This document shows positions 40,128 through 50,413 of a stretch of 64,000 nt of DNA, in pieces. Source of the stretch: JBOZRQ01 sp050789255 (GTDB taxonomy: Bacteria; Bacillota; Sulfobacillia; Symbiobacteriales; Symbiobacteriaceae). The DNA is taken from assembly GCA_050789255.1 (NCBI GenBank), contig JBOZRQ010000046.1, positions 186,001-250,000 on the forward strand, read 5' to 3'. How positions within the stretch are numbered: position 1 is the stretch's first letter; each line of letters opens with the position of its first letter. Below the pieces are notes generated by a model. It searched no databases. It was given only the letters and a program-made list of their open reading frames with translations, and was not told the DNA's origin. The position numbers and the translations under genes are program-made.

Positions 40128-41614
40128 ACGAGCAGTTTGATGCCGACCTGAGCCGGGCGCTGAAGAGCGGCGCAGCGAAGGAGCTGCAGGGATGGGAGTT
40201 TACGCCCGCCATGCGCAAGAATGTGCTCGCTCGCATCCGGACCGAGTCGTCCGGGACCGCCGCTCCGGCCGGACACCGGCGCCCCGTCTCGGTACCACGC
40301 CCACTGATTTGGGCCACCGTTGCCGCAGCGGCCTTCATGATCGCCCTGAAAGTCGATGTCACCAACCTATTCGGTGCCGGCCAAAAGTCTACCAGCGCCC
40401 CCCAGGCGCCCGCCGCTGCGTCGAGCACGGCGAGTGCACCAACGCCGGCGCCCCAGCCTGCGCAGGCTCAGGAGTTAAAAACCGAGGCTACAGCTGCCAA
40501 GGCCATGGACGCTTCGCCAGCCGGTGCTGCGGCGAACAGTGGCTCCGTCGGTGCGCAGAATGCTTCTGCGGGCACCTCGGTGGCCAAGGAACGCTCCGTC
40601 GCTGCGGCCAGCATCAGGCTGGAGACCCCGACGACCCCACCGAGCCCCGGTGTGGCTGACGCTGCTGCTACGCTGTCTGCGGAGGCCGGATTCACCGCCA
40701 AGGCGTCGTTCGTATCGTTTCACCGCTATGCCGTGGCAGCCCAGGGCAAGCAGGTGCTGATGTTGGACTCGAACGGACTGAGCGCGGTGAACCACGACGG
40801 CGTGACGGATTGGCAGGCGCCGATTCCGGGCGTGGGCTTCGAGAGTGTCCTGGCCATCAGCGCCGACGGGCGCATAGCTGTCAACGCTGAGAACAAGGTC
40901 TACCTGGTGTCGGGGACGGGAAAGGTGGACGCTACCCTCGAGCTTGAAGCTCCGGCCACACGGGTCACCTGGGCGCCGGACGGCCGCCTGGCGGTCGTGG
41001 GGACCTCGGCTCAGGTATACAAGGACGGCAAGGCGCAGTTTAAAGTCCCGGCCGAGGTTGGCTCCCAGCTCGCCTTCGGGCCGGAGGGCACCTTGGTCGT
41101 GCTGGAACCCGGCGGCAACCTGTACGTCTACGACCGGGACGGCAAGGCCGTGGCGGCCCAGCCCCGGGTCGGTGGCGGGGTCCTGGCTTACGGCCCCGAC
41201 GAGGAGACGATCATCACCGCGAGCGGCGCTTACAGCCGCAAACTTGATACCCTCCGGTGGAAGATGCCGTTTGAGCCGCTGGGCCTGACCCTGGCCGGCG
41301 ATACGGTGATCGCCTGGAACGCCGACCAGATCGTCGGCCTGCGCTCGCAGGACGGCACCCAGCTGTGGCATGCCGCCAGGGAGGGCGCCGGCCCCGGGAT
41401 CGTCAAGGTGGTCACTAATGCGGGCGCCGAGGGCGGAAATCGTGTCATCGTGCTGGCCGCCACCGACACGGGCGCAGCGCTGTGGGCGTTCCTCCCGACG
41501 GGCGAGGTGAAGCTCACGCAGGCCCTGACGGCGATGCCGCTGGACCTGACCGTGGTTGGCAACCGAGTGACGCTTTTGATGACGGGTGGCCCGGAGGTTC
41601 ATGAGATTCCGTAA
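40124..41614 (+). CDS. anti-sigma factor with extracytoplasmic beta-propeller-like domain
   Basis: 496 residues from GTG 40124. The first 60 residues are a cytoplasmic anti-sigma-like helical region (FDADLSRALKSGAAKELQGW, FTPAMRKNVLARIRTES), one membrane helix follows (PLIWATVAAAAFMIALKV), then a long Ala/Pro/Thr linker, then about 280 residues of repeated short beta blades (ISADGRIAVNAENKVYLV, VTWAPDGRLAVVGTSAQVYK, LAFGPEGTLVVLEPGGNLYV) resembling WD40/PQQ propellers. No classic zinc-binding HxxxCxxC is visible, so sigma binding is inferred from coupling with the sigma gene. The propeller outside the membrane probably senses the signal. Confidence 0.8.
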   Translation: MNEQFDADLSRALKSGAAKELQGWEFTPAMRKNVLARIRTESSGTAAPAGHRRPVSVPRPLIWATVAAAAFMIALKVDVTNLFGAGQKSTSAPQAPAAASSTASAPTPAPQPAQAQELKTEATAAKAMDASPAGAAANSGSVGAQNASAGTSVAKERSVAAASIRLETPTTPPSPGVADAAATLSAEAGFTAKASFVSFHRYAVAAQGKQVLMLDSNGLSAVNHDGVTDWQAPIPGVGFESVLAISADGRIAVNAENKVYLVSGTGKVDATLELEAPATRVTWAPDGRLAVVGTSAQVYKDGKAQFKVPAEVGSQLAFGPEGTLVVLEPGGNLYVYDRDGKAVAAQPRVGGGVLAYGPDEETIITASGAYSRKLDTLRWKMPFEPLGLTLAGDTVIAWNADQIVGLRSQDGTQLWHAAREGAGPGIVKVVTNAGAEGGNRVIVLAATDTGAALWAFLPTGEVKLTQALTAMPLDLTVVGNRVTLLMTGGPEVHEIP

Positions 41615-41628
41615 GGCTCTTGCCATTG

Positions 41629-41644
41629 TGTCGCATCTGCGACA
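41629..41644. promoter_or_regulatory. palindrome upstream of the His-rich protein gene
   Basis: TGTCGCA-TC-TGCGACA, perfect seven-base arms, about 45 bp before the start codon at 41690 and 15 bp after the anti-sigma stop. An operator or a small terminator stem are both possible; no T-run follows. Confidence 0.55.
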
Positions 41645-41689
41645 GAATAGGGAAGGTAGGATCTTACGTTACAAGGAGGATTCTCTCCC

Positions 41690-41854
41690 ATGAACTTCTG
41701 GACCGCGTTCGCCGGCGTCCTCGTCGCCAGCGTCATCGTCTTCATCGCTACCTCCATCAACGGCAAGACCGAGCATGCCGGCGGCCATGATGATCACGGT
41801 CACGGCGGCGGCCATGGCCACGATGACCACGGCCATGGTCACGGGCACCACTAA
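41690..41854 (+). CDS. His-rich mini membrane protein
   Basis: 54 residues from ATG 41690, with AAGGAGGA upstream. Residues 3-22 form one membrane helix (FWTAFAGVLVASVIVFIA); the tail from residue 28 on is HEAGG-like and consists almost only of His, Asp and Gly (about 15 His in 26 residues, such as HDDHGHGGGHGHDDHGHG). Such tails bind Ni, Zn or Cu. It may be a metal-buffering or chaperone peptide at the membrane. It was found by reading the gap between genes. A strong terminator follows, so it is expressed as its own unit. No transporter is adjacent. Confidence 0.75.
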   Translation: MNFWTAFAGVLVASVIVFIATSINGKTEHAGGHDDHGHGGGHGHDDHGHGHGHH

Positions 41855-41872
41855 CTCCATCAAGAAGAGAAG

Positions 41873-41901
41873 ACCGCCCCCTCCGTAACAGAGGGGGCGG
41901 T
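41873..41901 (+). terminator. Rho-independent terminator
   Basis: ACCGCCCCCTC and GAGGGGGCGGT, 11-bp stem with a CGTAACA loop, followed by TTGG. It ends the His-rich protein transcript. Confidence 0.85.
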
Positions 41902-41936
41902 TTGGCAAATTCGGCCCCACAAGGGAGTTGCCGAGC

Positions 41937-42818
41937 ATGGATGTCATTAAGATTACCCCGCGCGGGTATTGCTACGGCGTCGTCGACGCCATACAAATGG
42001 TCAAGCAGGTCGCAAAGGATCCCGCGGCGCCCCGTCCGATTTACGTGCTGGGGCAGATCGTCCATAACCACCACGTGGTGGAGGAGATGGAGAGCCTGGG
42101 CGTGATCTGCCTGGATGGGGAGAACCGCCTGGAGCTGCTCGATCGGGTGGAGAGCGGCACGGTGATCTTTACCGCCCACGGCGTCTCGCCGGCGGTCAAG
42201 GTGAAGGCGAAGCAGAAGGGTCTCCACGTGGTCGACGCGACCTGCCCGGATGTGACCAAGACCCACAGGCTGATTGAGGAGCTTGTCGAGCAGGGCTATG
42301 AGATCATCTATATCGGAAAGAAGGGCCACCCGGAGCCAGAGGGCGCCGTCGGCGTTGCGCCGCAGCACGTTCACCTGGTGGAGCGGGAGGGCGACCTGGC
42401 CAACCTGAGCTTCCCCCAAGGGCAGAAGCTGGCTGTCACCAACCAGACCACCCTGTCGCAGTGGGACACCAAGGCGCTCATGGACAAGGTGAAAGAGATC
42501 TGGCCGCAGGTGGAAGTCTATAACGAGATCTGCCTGGCGACACAGCTCAGGCAGGAGGCGGTGGCGCGCTTGGCCCCCGACGCCGACCTGGTGATCGTGG
42601 TGGGCGACAAGCGCTCCAACAACTCGAACCGGCTGGTGCAGGTGGCCAAAGAGCTGGCCGGCAAGGATGCGCACCTGGTGGACACCGCCAGCGACATCGA
42701 CCCGGCGTGGCTGGAGGGGAAGGCCAAGGTGGCGGTCACGTCGGGCGCCTCCACGCCGACGCAGATTACCCGCGAGGTGATCAAGCGGCTGGAAGGGCTC
42801 AAGAAAGAAGAAGAGTAG
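41937..42818 (+). CDS. ispH: 4-hydroxy-3-methylbut-2-enyl diphosphate reductase
   Basis: 293 residues from ATG 41937, with AGGGAG upstream. It catalyses the last step of the MEP pathway to isopentenyl and dimethylallyl diphosphate, using a 4Fe-4S cluster. The three cluster cysteines are Cys12 (PRGYCYGV), Cys103 (VDATCPDVTKTH) and Cys199 (EICLATQLRQEA); HNHHVVEEM, TAHGVSP, GHPEPEG and SNNSNRL supply substrate contacts. Length is normal for Firmicutes. The gene is followed at 28 bp by the SirB1-like gene. Confidence 0.95.
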   Translation: MDVIKITPRGYCYGVVDAIQMVKQVAKDPAAPRPIYVLGQIVHNHHVVEEMESLGVICLDGENRLELLDRVESGTVIFTAHGVSPAVKVKAKQKGLHVVDATCPDVTKTHRLIEELVEQGYEIIYIGKKGHPEPEGAVGVAPQHVHLVEREGDLANLSFPQGQKLAVTNQTTLSQWDTKALMDKVKEIWPQVEVYNEICLATQLRQEAVARLAPDADLVIVVGDKRSNNSNRLVQVAKELAGKDAHLVDTASDIDPAWLEGKAKVAVTSGASTPTQITREVIKRLEGLKKEEE

Positions 42819-42846
42819 CGCCCAGTCCCCGAAGGGGGGAGAGTCG

Positions 42847-43671
42847 TTGCGGTCTGAGAACGAGCTGCGCGCCCTGCTGGTGTTGCTGGGCGACGAGGAG
42901 GAGCGGGTGGCCTCGGTCGCCTGGGATCAGCTCAGCATGGCCCGGGACGCGGCTGTGCCCCTGCTGGAGGAGGCCACGCAGTCGCCGGAGCCGCTCCTGC
43001 GCGGGCGTGCGCGGCTGTTGCTGGAGGAGCTGCGGCGGGGCTCCAGCGAGGAGGAGTGGAACCGGTTCGCGGGGCAGCCAGACTCCCAACTCGACCTGGA
43101 GCAGGGTTGTCTCCTGCTCTCTCGGATGGGCGGCTCGGCGGATGTGAGAAGCATTCCCGGCTTTTTGGATGCCATCGCGGGCATGGTCCGCGCCCACATG
43201 GTTTCGGTAGGTGGGCTGCAGGCGCTGTCGGAGGTGCTCTTCGACAACCTGGGCTTCCGGGGCGGCGACTTTGAGGACCCCCGCAGCCACTACCTGTCCA
43301 CCGTATTGGAGCGGCGCACGGGCATTCCGATCTCGCTGGCCACCGTGTATGTGCTGGTGGGACGGCGCCTGGGGCTGCCGGTGTGCGGTGTGGCGATGCC
43401 CGGTCACTACTTGGCCCGGATGGAGCGGCCCGAGGGACCGGTCTTTATTGACTGCTACAACCGTGGGCGCCAGTACCGCTTCGAGAGCCTGGTCGATCTG
43501 CTGACGAGCAAGGGGCTGCGCTTCTCGGATGACTTCCTGGAGCCGGCGCCGGACCGGTTTACCCTCTTTCGGATGCTCAACAACCTGGAGAACCTGTACG
43601 TGCATCGCGACGAGGAGCGTACAGCGGGGGATGTCCGGCGCTGGCGCGATGCGCTGGGTGTGAAGCGGTAA
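42847..43671 (+). CDS. SirB1/YchA-family transglutaminase-like protein
   Basis: 274 residues from TTG 42847, with GGGGGAGAG upstream. The N-terminal third is a helical HEAT-like region (VASVAWDQLSMARDAAVPLL). The rest matches the SirB1 family: LFDNLGFRGGDFEDPRSHYL, ERRTGIPISLATVYVLVGRR, LPVCGVAMPGHYLARM and FIDCYNRGRQY, the transglutaminase/protease-like fold. The Cys and His in these blocks are conserved in the family, though no reaction has been shown. It is co-directional with ispH and ends just before a strong terminator. Confidence 0.85.
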   Translation: MRSENELRALLVLLGDEEERVASVAWDQLSMARDAAVPLLEEATQSPEPLLRGRARLLLEELRRGSSEEEWNRFAGQPDSQLDLEQGCLLLSRMGGSADVRSIPGFLDAIAGMVRAHMVSVGGLQALSEVLFDNLGFRGGDFEDPRSHYLSTVLERRTGIPISLATVYVLVGRRLGLPVCGVAMPGHYLARMERPEGPVFIDCYNRGRQYRFESLVDLLTSKGLRFSDDFLEPAPDRFTLFRMLNNLENLYVHRDEERTAGDVRRWRDALGVKR

Positions 43672-43673
43672 GC

Positions 43674-43708
43674 AAAACGGAGGTGGCGTGGGGGCCACCT
43701 CCGTTTTT
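43674..43708. terminator. bidirectional terminator
   Basis: AAAACGGAGGTGGC and GCCACCTCCGTTTT, a 14-bp stem ending in TTTTT on the plus strand, between convergent genes. Confidence 0.9.
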
Positions 43709-44643
43709 CATTCGGGCGGGCGGAGTTCCTGCCAGCCGCCGCCGGGATGGGCGGCAAAGAACCTGAGCACCTCAAGGAGGGCGCCCAGCGGGCGCTCGGC
43801 CCAGGACTTGCCGGGCTGTGGACCGCGCCGGGCCAGGTAGAGGGCGATCTGCAGATGCTTGAAGAGGATCCGGGCCTCGGCGGTCTCGTCTCCGGGGACC
43901 GGGCTGATCTCCCGGTACCCCTCCAGCATGAACGGCACCGCCCGGAGCGGCACCCCGGCGAAGTCCTGGGCAGGGTCGCCCCAGCCCGCATTCCCCCAGT
44001 CGAGCAGGGCGAGGTATTCGTGGGCGCCCGGGGTCACCATCACGTTGGTAGCCTGGATGTCCCCGTGCAGGAAGCACCGGGGCGCCCCCTCCGTGGCGGG
44101 TGCGAGCCGGTCCAGCCAGTTGCTGAGCCAGCGGGCCTCGCTGGCGGAAAGGTAGCCGTCCCGCTCCAGGGCGGCAGGCCAGGGGCGGGGGTCGGGCAGG
44201 CTCTCGCCCTCCAGGCTGGCGACCGGGCCATCGGGCTTGGTCCTGCTGTGCAGCCGGGCGAGGTCGCGGCCCAGGTCACGCCAGGCGCCGGCGGCCTGTG
44301 CAGGCTCCAGCCCTAGCAGACCCAGGTTTTCACCGCGGACGCGCTCGTATACGGAGAAGGGTACCGGCAGGAGCTCCAGGGAGTCGTCAAAGGCGACGAG
44401 GGCCGGGGTGCGAACTTCGGCTGACCGGGCCGCGTGCACGGCCACCGCCTCTCGATGAGCGGCTGCGATGAACGCAGGGTGATGGCGGGGGATGCGGAGC
44501 ACCAGGTCATCAGCCATCTGAAAAATGGCGTTGAAGATGCCCACCTCGGGGAGCCGAGTTATGGCGTCAGGGGATACCCCATGACGGCGGGCAATCGTCG
44601 CAAGGGTCTCCGGCGGCATCGGAGGATAATCGGGCAGGTGCAC
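43708..44643 (-). CDS. aminoglycoside phosphotransferase-fold kinase
   Basis: 311 residues from GTG 44643, after GGGGAG. Kinase-like motifs: AIFQMADDLVLRIPRH (ATP-binding Lys replaced by Arg in LRIPR), the catalytic loop CFLHGDIQATNVMV (HGD and Asn) and LLDWGNAGWGDPAQDFAG (metal-binding Asp). This is the APH/choline-kinase fold, whose members phosphorylate small molecules such as aminoglycosides, sugars or choline, or antibiotics for resistance. The substrate is unknown and resistance should not be assumed. It follows the SDR gene by 17 bp, so the two are probably one operon. Confidence 0.88.
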   Translation of the reverse strand: MHLPDYPPMPPETLATIARRHGVSPDAITRLPEVGIFNAIFQMADDLVLRIPRHHPAFIAAAHREAVAVHAARSAEVRTPALVAFDDSLELLPVPFSVYERVRGENLGLLGLEPAQAAGAWRDLGRDLARLHSRTKPDGPVASLEGESLPDPRPWPAALERDGYLSASEARWLSNWLDRLAPATEGAPRCFLHGDIQATNVMVTPGAHEYLALLDWGNAGWGDPAQDFAGVPLRAVPFMLEGYREISPVPGDETAEARILFKHLQIALYLARRGPQPGKSWAERPLGALLEVLRFFAAHPGGGWQELRPPE

Positions 44644-44660
44644 GGAGTGATTCAGCTCCC

Positions 44661-45446
44661 CTAATTCTTGTGGCGGTAGGCTCGGGTCAGGACCCAGTCC
44701 GTCAGCCGCGGAAGCCGGGTGCCTGCCCAGCAGAGGGCGGCGTCCCGCAGGGAGACGTAGACGTCGCGCTCACCACGCTCCACAGCTCGCAGGACCCGGT
44801 CCGCTACGGCCGAGGCGGGGACCCGCCCGGTCCGCACTTTGGGCACGCCGGCCTGTCCCATGGAGTTGGCCCGGAAGTTCGATTCGGTGCTGCCCGGGTA
44901 GACCGAGATCACCTTGACCCCGTAGGGCGCCATCTCCAGCCGCAGGGCTTCGGAGATGGCGTTCAGCGCGTACTTGGAGGCGTTGTAGCCCCCGGTGTAC
45001 GGGACGGAGACCTTGCCTAGCACCGAGGAGATCTGCACGATGGTGCCCGCCCGGGCGGCTTTCATAGCGGGGGCGAAGGCTTGGATGACCCGGACGGCCC
45101 CGAACAGGTTGATCTCCATGCACTGGCGCCAGGCGTCCAGGTCCAGGCTTTCCACCGCCCCGTTCATCCCCACGCCGGCGTTGTTGACCAGGACGTCGAC
45201 TCGGCCCGTCAGCGACAGGCTGCGCTCCGCAAGCCGCCGGACGTCGGCCTCGGAGGTGACATCTGTCGGCACCGTAAGGATCTGCCCGCTGCCTCCGCTC
45301 AGCTGCTCTGCGAGATCCCGCAGAAGACCCTCCTGGCGGGCCGCCAGCACAACATTCGCCCCGGCCCTAACGAACGCTTCGGCGATCGCCCGGCCGATCC
45401 CCATGGAGGCCCCTGTGACCACAATCGTCTGTCCCTGTAAGGTCAC
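44661..45446 (-). CDS. short-chain dehydrogenase/reductase
   Basis: 261 residues from GTG 45446, with GGGGTGA seven bases upstream. Rossmann motif TGASMGIGRAIAEAF near residue 10, DVTSEADVR, VLVNNAGVGMNGAV, the catalytic Ser in IVQISSVLGKVSVP and the Tyr-x-x-x-Lys in YNASKYALNAISEALR. A classical NAD(P)-dependent SDR of cytoplasmic type; the C-terminal part contains hydrophobic residues (AALCWAGTRLPRLTDWVL) that may touch the membrane, as in some lipid- or sterol-type SDRs. Substrate unknown. Confidence 0.9.
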   Translation of the reverse strand: MTLQGQTIVVTGASMGIGRAIAEAFVRAGANVVLAARQEGLLRDLAEQLSGGSGQILTVPTDVTSEADVRRLAERSLSLTGRVDVLVNNAGVGMNGAVESLDLDAWRQCMEINLFGAVRVIQAFAPAMKAARAGTIVQISSVLGKVSVPYTGGYNASKYALNAISEALRLEMAPYGVKVISVYPGSTESNFRANSMGQAGVPKVRTGRVPASAVADRVLRAVERGERDVYVSLRDAALCWAGTRLPRLTDWVLTRAYRHKN

Positions 45447-45572
45447 GTGACTTTCACCCCAAGATAATACGTCGTGTTGATCTTCCCATTTTCTAACAGG
45501 AGCTGGTAACATTTAGGAACAGTAGGACCGCGTCCACTCCGGCCACTGATTGAAAAGTGGGAGGTTTGATTC

Positions 45573-47771
<2,199 letters not shown>

Positions 47772-47843
47772 GCGGTGTGGTGTGGTCTGGTGGTGTCTGG
47801 TGGAGCCCCTTGTCGCGGCGTCGCCTCCGCGGGTAGAAGTGGC

Positions 47844-47963
47844 GGTGCGACCGTGGTTGCCGGCGCCGCCTGACAGTCGTCCGTGACTGCAGGCGGCGCG
47901 TTAAGGGGGTCGGCGGCGTCGTCCTGACGCCGCCTCCTCGGGTACGTCAACCACGGTCGCACC
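47844..47963. ncRNA. structured intergenic element, three-way-junction-like
   Basis: Outer stem: GGTGCGACCGTGGTTG (47844-47859) pairs perfectly with CAACCACGGTCGCACC (47948-47963). Inside are two hairpins: GCGCCGCCTG/CAGGCGGCGC continued by CAGTC/GACTG (47863-47899, one bulged A, loop GTCCGT), and GGCGGCGTC/GACGCCGCC (47912-47934, loop GTCCT). All three stems are perfect or nearly so. It lies in the 291-bp gap between the subtilase and the convergent hydrolase and holds no open frame of note. It could be a small RNA, a 3' UTR structure or a MITE-like repeat; the strand is not determined. Confidence 0.5.
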
Positions 47964-48023
47964 TTAGCCCGGTCGGCGACTAAGCGCCTGCGGAGCTCCG
48001 CCAGCCCCCCCTTTGTGGCGTAG

Positions 48024-48058
48024 AGCGAGGCCCGACCGGTCGACGGTCGGGCCTCGCT
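48024..48058. terminator. bidirectional terminator
   Basis: AGCGAGGCCCGACCG and CGGTCGGGCCTCGCT, a perfect 15-bp stem with a GTCGA loop, four bases past the stop at 48063. Confidence 0.85.
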
Positions 48059-48062
48059 TGGA

Positions 48063-49022
48063 CTATCGGAGGTGCTGGGTCAGGAAGTTGAGCACTTCGG
48101 TCTTGTACCGGGCGGGGTCCACCTTGTGGGCCTTCACATGGCCCGCCCCTTCGAACAGAAGCAGGGCGCCCTGCTTGCCGTCGTGGGATTGGTAGGCGGC
48201 GTAGAGGTCTTGGGCGTGGTGCGGGTCGATGGCGGTGTCCTTGGTGCCGTGGATTAGCAGGACGGGCTTTTGGGCGAGGGTGGCCATGTCGGTGAGGGGG
48301 CTGACTTCGCTCAGGTTGGCGCCGAGCATGCGAGGGATGGTCTGGTAGATGATGTAGGTGAACGGGAAGTCGGGCAGGTGGGTCCAGTTCCTGGCGTTCT
48401 CCAGGATGAACGGGCCGAAGTCGCTGTAGGGGGAGTCGGCGATGACGGCGTCGACTTCGGGGAGGCGGGCGGCGGCCATGAGCGAGGTGGCGGCGCCCAT
48501 GGACCAGCCGATCAGCCCGACCTTGCGGGCGCCGCGGCTGCGGGCGTAGTCGACGGCGCCGGCCAGGTCCCGGACCTCCTTCCAGCCCACGGTGACCTCC
48601 GAGCCCTCGGAGATGCCGGAGCCACGGAAGTCGAAGAGCAGGGCGTTGTAGCCGGCCTCGGTGATCCACTTGGCTACGGCGAGGGCGTCGGGCCCCATCT
48701 CCTGGCGGTTGGCCGCGTAGCCGTGGGCGAAGACCACGGTACGGTCGGACGGGCCGCCGGCGGCGGGGATTAGCCAGCCCGAGAGCTGTAGGCCGTCCTC
48801 CCGGCTGGGGAAGCGGACCTCCTCAAACTTCAAGCCGTAAGCGGCTGGGGTAGCGGTGAGGGGCTTGCGCACCGGGTGGGTCAGGCTCCAGCCGACGGCT
48901 ACGGCCAGGCCCACGCTGCCAACCAGCGCCAGGGCGACAAGGCCGATCAACAGCCGCCAAACCAGGCGGCGTCGGCGGGGAGCGGGTGCCTGTGCGGGTT
49001 TAGCGAAGGCGGACATGCTCAT
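48063..49022 (-). CDS. membrane-anchored alpha/beta hydrolase
   Basis: About 319 residues; ATG 49022 is preceded by GGGAG at a long spacing, so the start is uncertain. A basic N-terminus (RRRRLVWRLL) leads into one membrane helix (IGLVALALVGSVGLAVAVGW). The hydrolase domain has TVVFAHGYAANRQEMGPDAL (oxyanion region), FDFRGSGISEGSE, the nucleophile elbow VGLIGWSMGAATS (Ser), LLIHGTKDTAID (Asp) and FEGAGHVKAHKV (His). It belongs to the group of serine esterases/acyl hydrolases anchored outside the membrane. Substrate unknown. Confidence 0.88.
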   Translation of the reverse strand: MSMSAFAKPAQAPAPRRRRLVWRLLIGLVALALVGSVGLAVAVGWSLTHPVRKPLTATPAAYGLKFEEVRFPSREDGLQLSGWLIPAAGGPSDRTVVFAHGYAANRQEMGPDALAVAKWITEAGYNALLFDFRGSGISEGSEVTVGWKEVRDLAGAVDYARSRGARKVGLIGWSMGAATSLMAAARLPEVDAVIADSPYSDFGPFILENARNWTHLPDFPFTYIIYQTIPRMLGANLSEVSPLTDMATLAQKPVLLIHGTKDTAIDPHHAQDLYAAYQSHDGKQGALLLFEGAGHVKAHKVDPARYKTEVLNFLTQHLR

Positions 49023-49126
49023 GGGCGGATGTTCGCTCCCTCGATAAGTGATGCCCATCGGTTTCTACACGGTCGCTTATGGCCCCTCCTTTGGACCCCT
49101 GATCAGTCAGGAAGGGGAGGAGTTTC

Positions 49127-49846
49127 ATGGTCCTCATCGCAGCCGCCCTGGCGGGGGGCGGGATCGTGGTCAGCGTGGTCTGGGCCCTCATGTACCGCTA
49201 CACCGCCCTGGGCGACTCGCTCGCCGCCGGGGTGGGCAGCTTGACCTTCTCCGGCTATGTGCCCCGGTTTGCCTTCATGCTGATGCGGCGCTACCGGCGC
49301 CTGGTCTGGATGCGCAACCTGGGCCGGTTTGGCATGACCAGCCTGGACCTCCTGGAGGCGCTCCGGACCAATCGGCACTTCATCGGGGCGGTCCGCGGTG
49401 CCAACCTGATCACCGTCAACATCGGCGGCAATGACCTGCTGGGCTGTGCCTATCAGGAGGATTGCCTGGAGCTGGCGGTGCTGCAGTTTCGGCAGAACTG
49501 GGAAGCGATCCTGGCCGAGCTGCGCCGCCTGAACCCGGCAGCGACGATCCTGACCATGACGCTGTACAACCCGGTGCCCGTTGGCGACGTACGGCGGCCC
49601 CCGATCGACAGCTACATCGACCGGGTCAACCAGGTGATCACCATGCCGGGGCTGTTGCGGGCGTACCGAATCAAGGCGGTGGCGCCGGTGCACAGCGCCT
49701 TTATGGGCAGGGAGTGCGAGCTGACCTGGTACTGCCGCATCGGCGATATCCATCCGACCGATGAGGGGCATCAGGTGATGGCGCAGCAGTTGGATGCGGT
49801 CAATCAGCCGGAGGTGGACACCAAACTTATTCAACAAGATGGTTGA
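49127..49846 (+). CDS. SGNH/GDSL-type lipase or esterase
   Basis: 239 residues from ATG 49127, with AAGGGGAGGAG upstream. A short N-terminal hydrophobic helix (IAAALAGGGIVVSVVWALM) is followed at once by block I YTALGDSLAAGVGS (Ser nucleophile), block III ITVNIGGNDLLG (Asn) and block V GDIHPTDEGHQVM (Asp, His), a complete SGNH catalytic set. The helix may anchor it to the membrane, catalytic side out. Members hydrolyse esters, including lipids and acetylated wall sugars. It is divergent from the alpha/beta hydrolase gene. Confidence 0.9.
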   Translation: MVLIAAALAGGGIVVSVVWALMYRYTALGDSLAAGVGSLTFSGYVPRFAFMLMRRYRRLVWMRNLGRFGMTSLDLLEALRTNRHFIGAVRGANLITVNIGGNDLLGCAYQEDCLELAVLQFRQNWEAILAELRRLNPAATILTMTLYNPVPVGDVRRPPIDSYIDRVNQVITMPGLLRAYRIKAVAPVHSAFMGRECELTWYCRIGDIHPTDEGHQVMAQQLDAVNQPEVDTKLIQQDG

Positions 49847-49904
49847 ACATAAGATTGGCAAGCGGGGTGGTTCGTGGTAACGTGCTATTGGAGGCGGATT
49901 TTCC

Positions 49905-50189
49905 ATGAGCCAAGTCAATACCGGGCGCCGCCTGCAAATCTGCCGGGAGAATGCGCTCTCCCGGCGGCCCGATCTGCTCGCCGAACTCCGAAATGCTGGC
50001 TGGCGGGTGGAGACGGAGGACTGTCTTGACCAGTGCACCAGGTGTTCTCACAACGCGTTCGCATTGGTCAACGGCAAGTTTCAGTTTGCCGCCTCCCCGG
50101 AGGCGTTCCTCGCGGCCATGACCGGGAGTCCAAACGGAAGGAATCAAACCGGCACGAGGGGAAACAATCGGGGAAGGGGTGGTAGCTGA
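49905..50189 (+). CDS. DUF1450 (YuzB-like) cysteine motif protein
   Basis: 94 residues from ATG 49905, with TGGAGGCGG upstream. It has LQICRENALSRRPDLLAELR and EDCLDQCTRCSHNAFALVNG, the C-x-x-x-C-x-x-C pattern and FALVNG block of DUF1450, small proteins with a thioredoxin-like or ferredoxin-like fold. The C-terminal 20 residues are an Asn/Gly/Arg tail (GSPNGRNQTGTRGNNRGRGG) not usual in the family. Role unknown; cysteines suggest redox or metal binding. It ends 1 bp before the next gene. Confidence 0.8.
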   Translation: MSQVNTGRRLQICRENALSRRPDLLAELRNAGWRVETEDCLDQCTRCSHNAFALVNGKFQFAASPEAFLAAMTGSPNGRNQTGTRGNNRGRGGS

Positions 50190-50190
50190 T

Positions 50191-50397
50191 ATGCTAAAGA
50201 ATACGTTCCGCAAACTGGTCGGCATCCTGATCCTGGTGGTCTTCGGCGTTGCCATTTACCGCTACGCTCAGCAGACCAGCGGCAACCCCTACGTTGCTGG
50301 CGCGATTTTCTCGGGTGCGAAGTTCCTGCTCTTCATCGCGCTGGTGCTCTGGGTGGTCTACATGGCGGACCGCCGAATGAAGAAGCGGGAAGAATAG
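50191..50397 (+). CDS. small two-helix membrane protein
   Basis: 68 residues from ATG 50191, directly after the DUF1450 stop, with GGGGTGG upstream. Two membrane helices (LVGILILVVFGVAIYRYA and FLLFIALVLWVVYMAD) and a basic tail (RRMKKREE). It is probably co-transcribed with the DUF1450 gene before it and the M16 peptidase gene 16 bp after it. No family recognised. Confidence 0.7.
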   Translation: MLKNTFRKLVGILILVVFGVAIYRYAQQTSGNPYVAGAIFSGAKFLLFIALVLWVVYMADRRMKKREE

Positions 50398-50413
50398 TCG
50401 GGAGGGAGATCCC

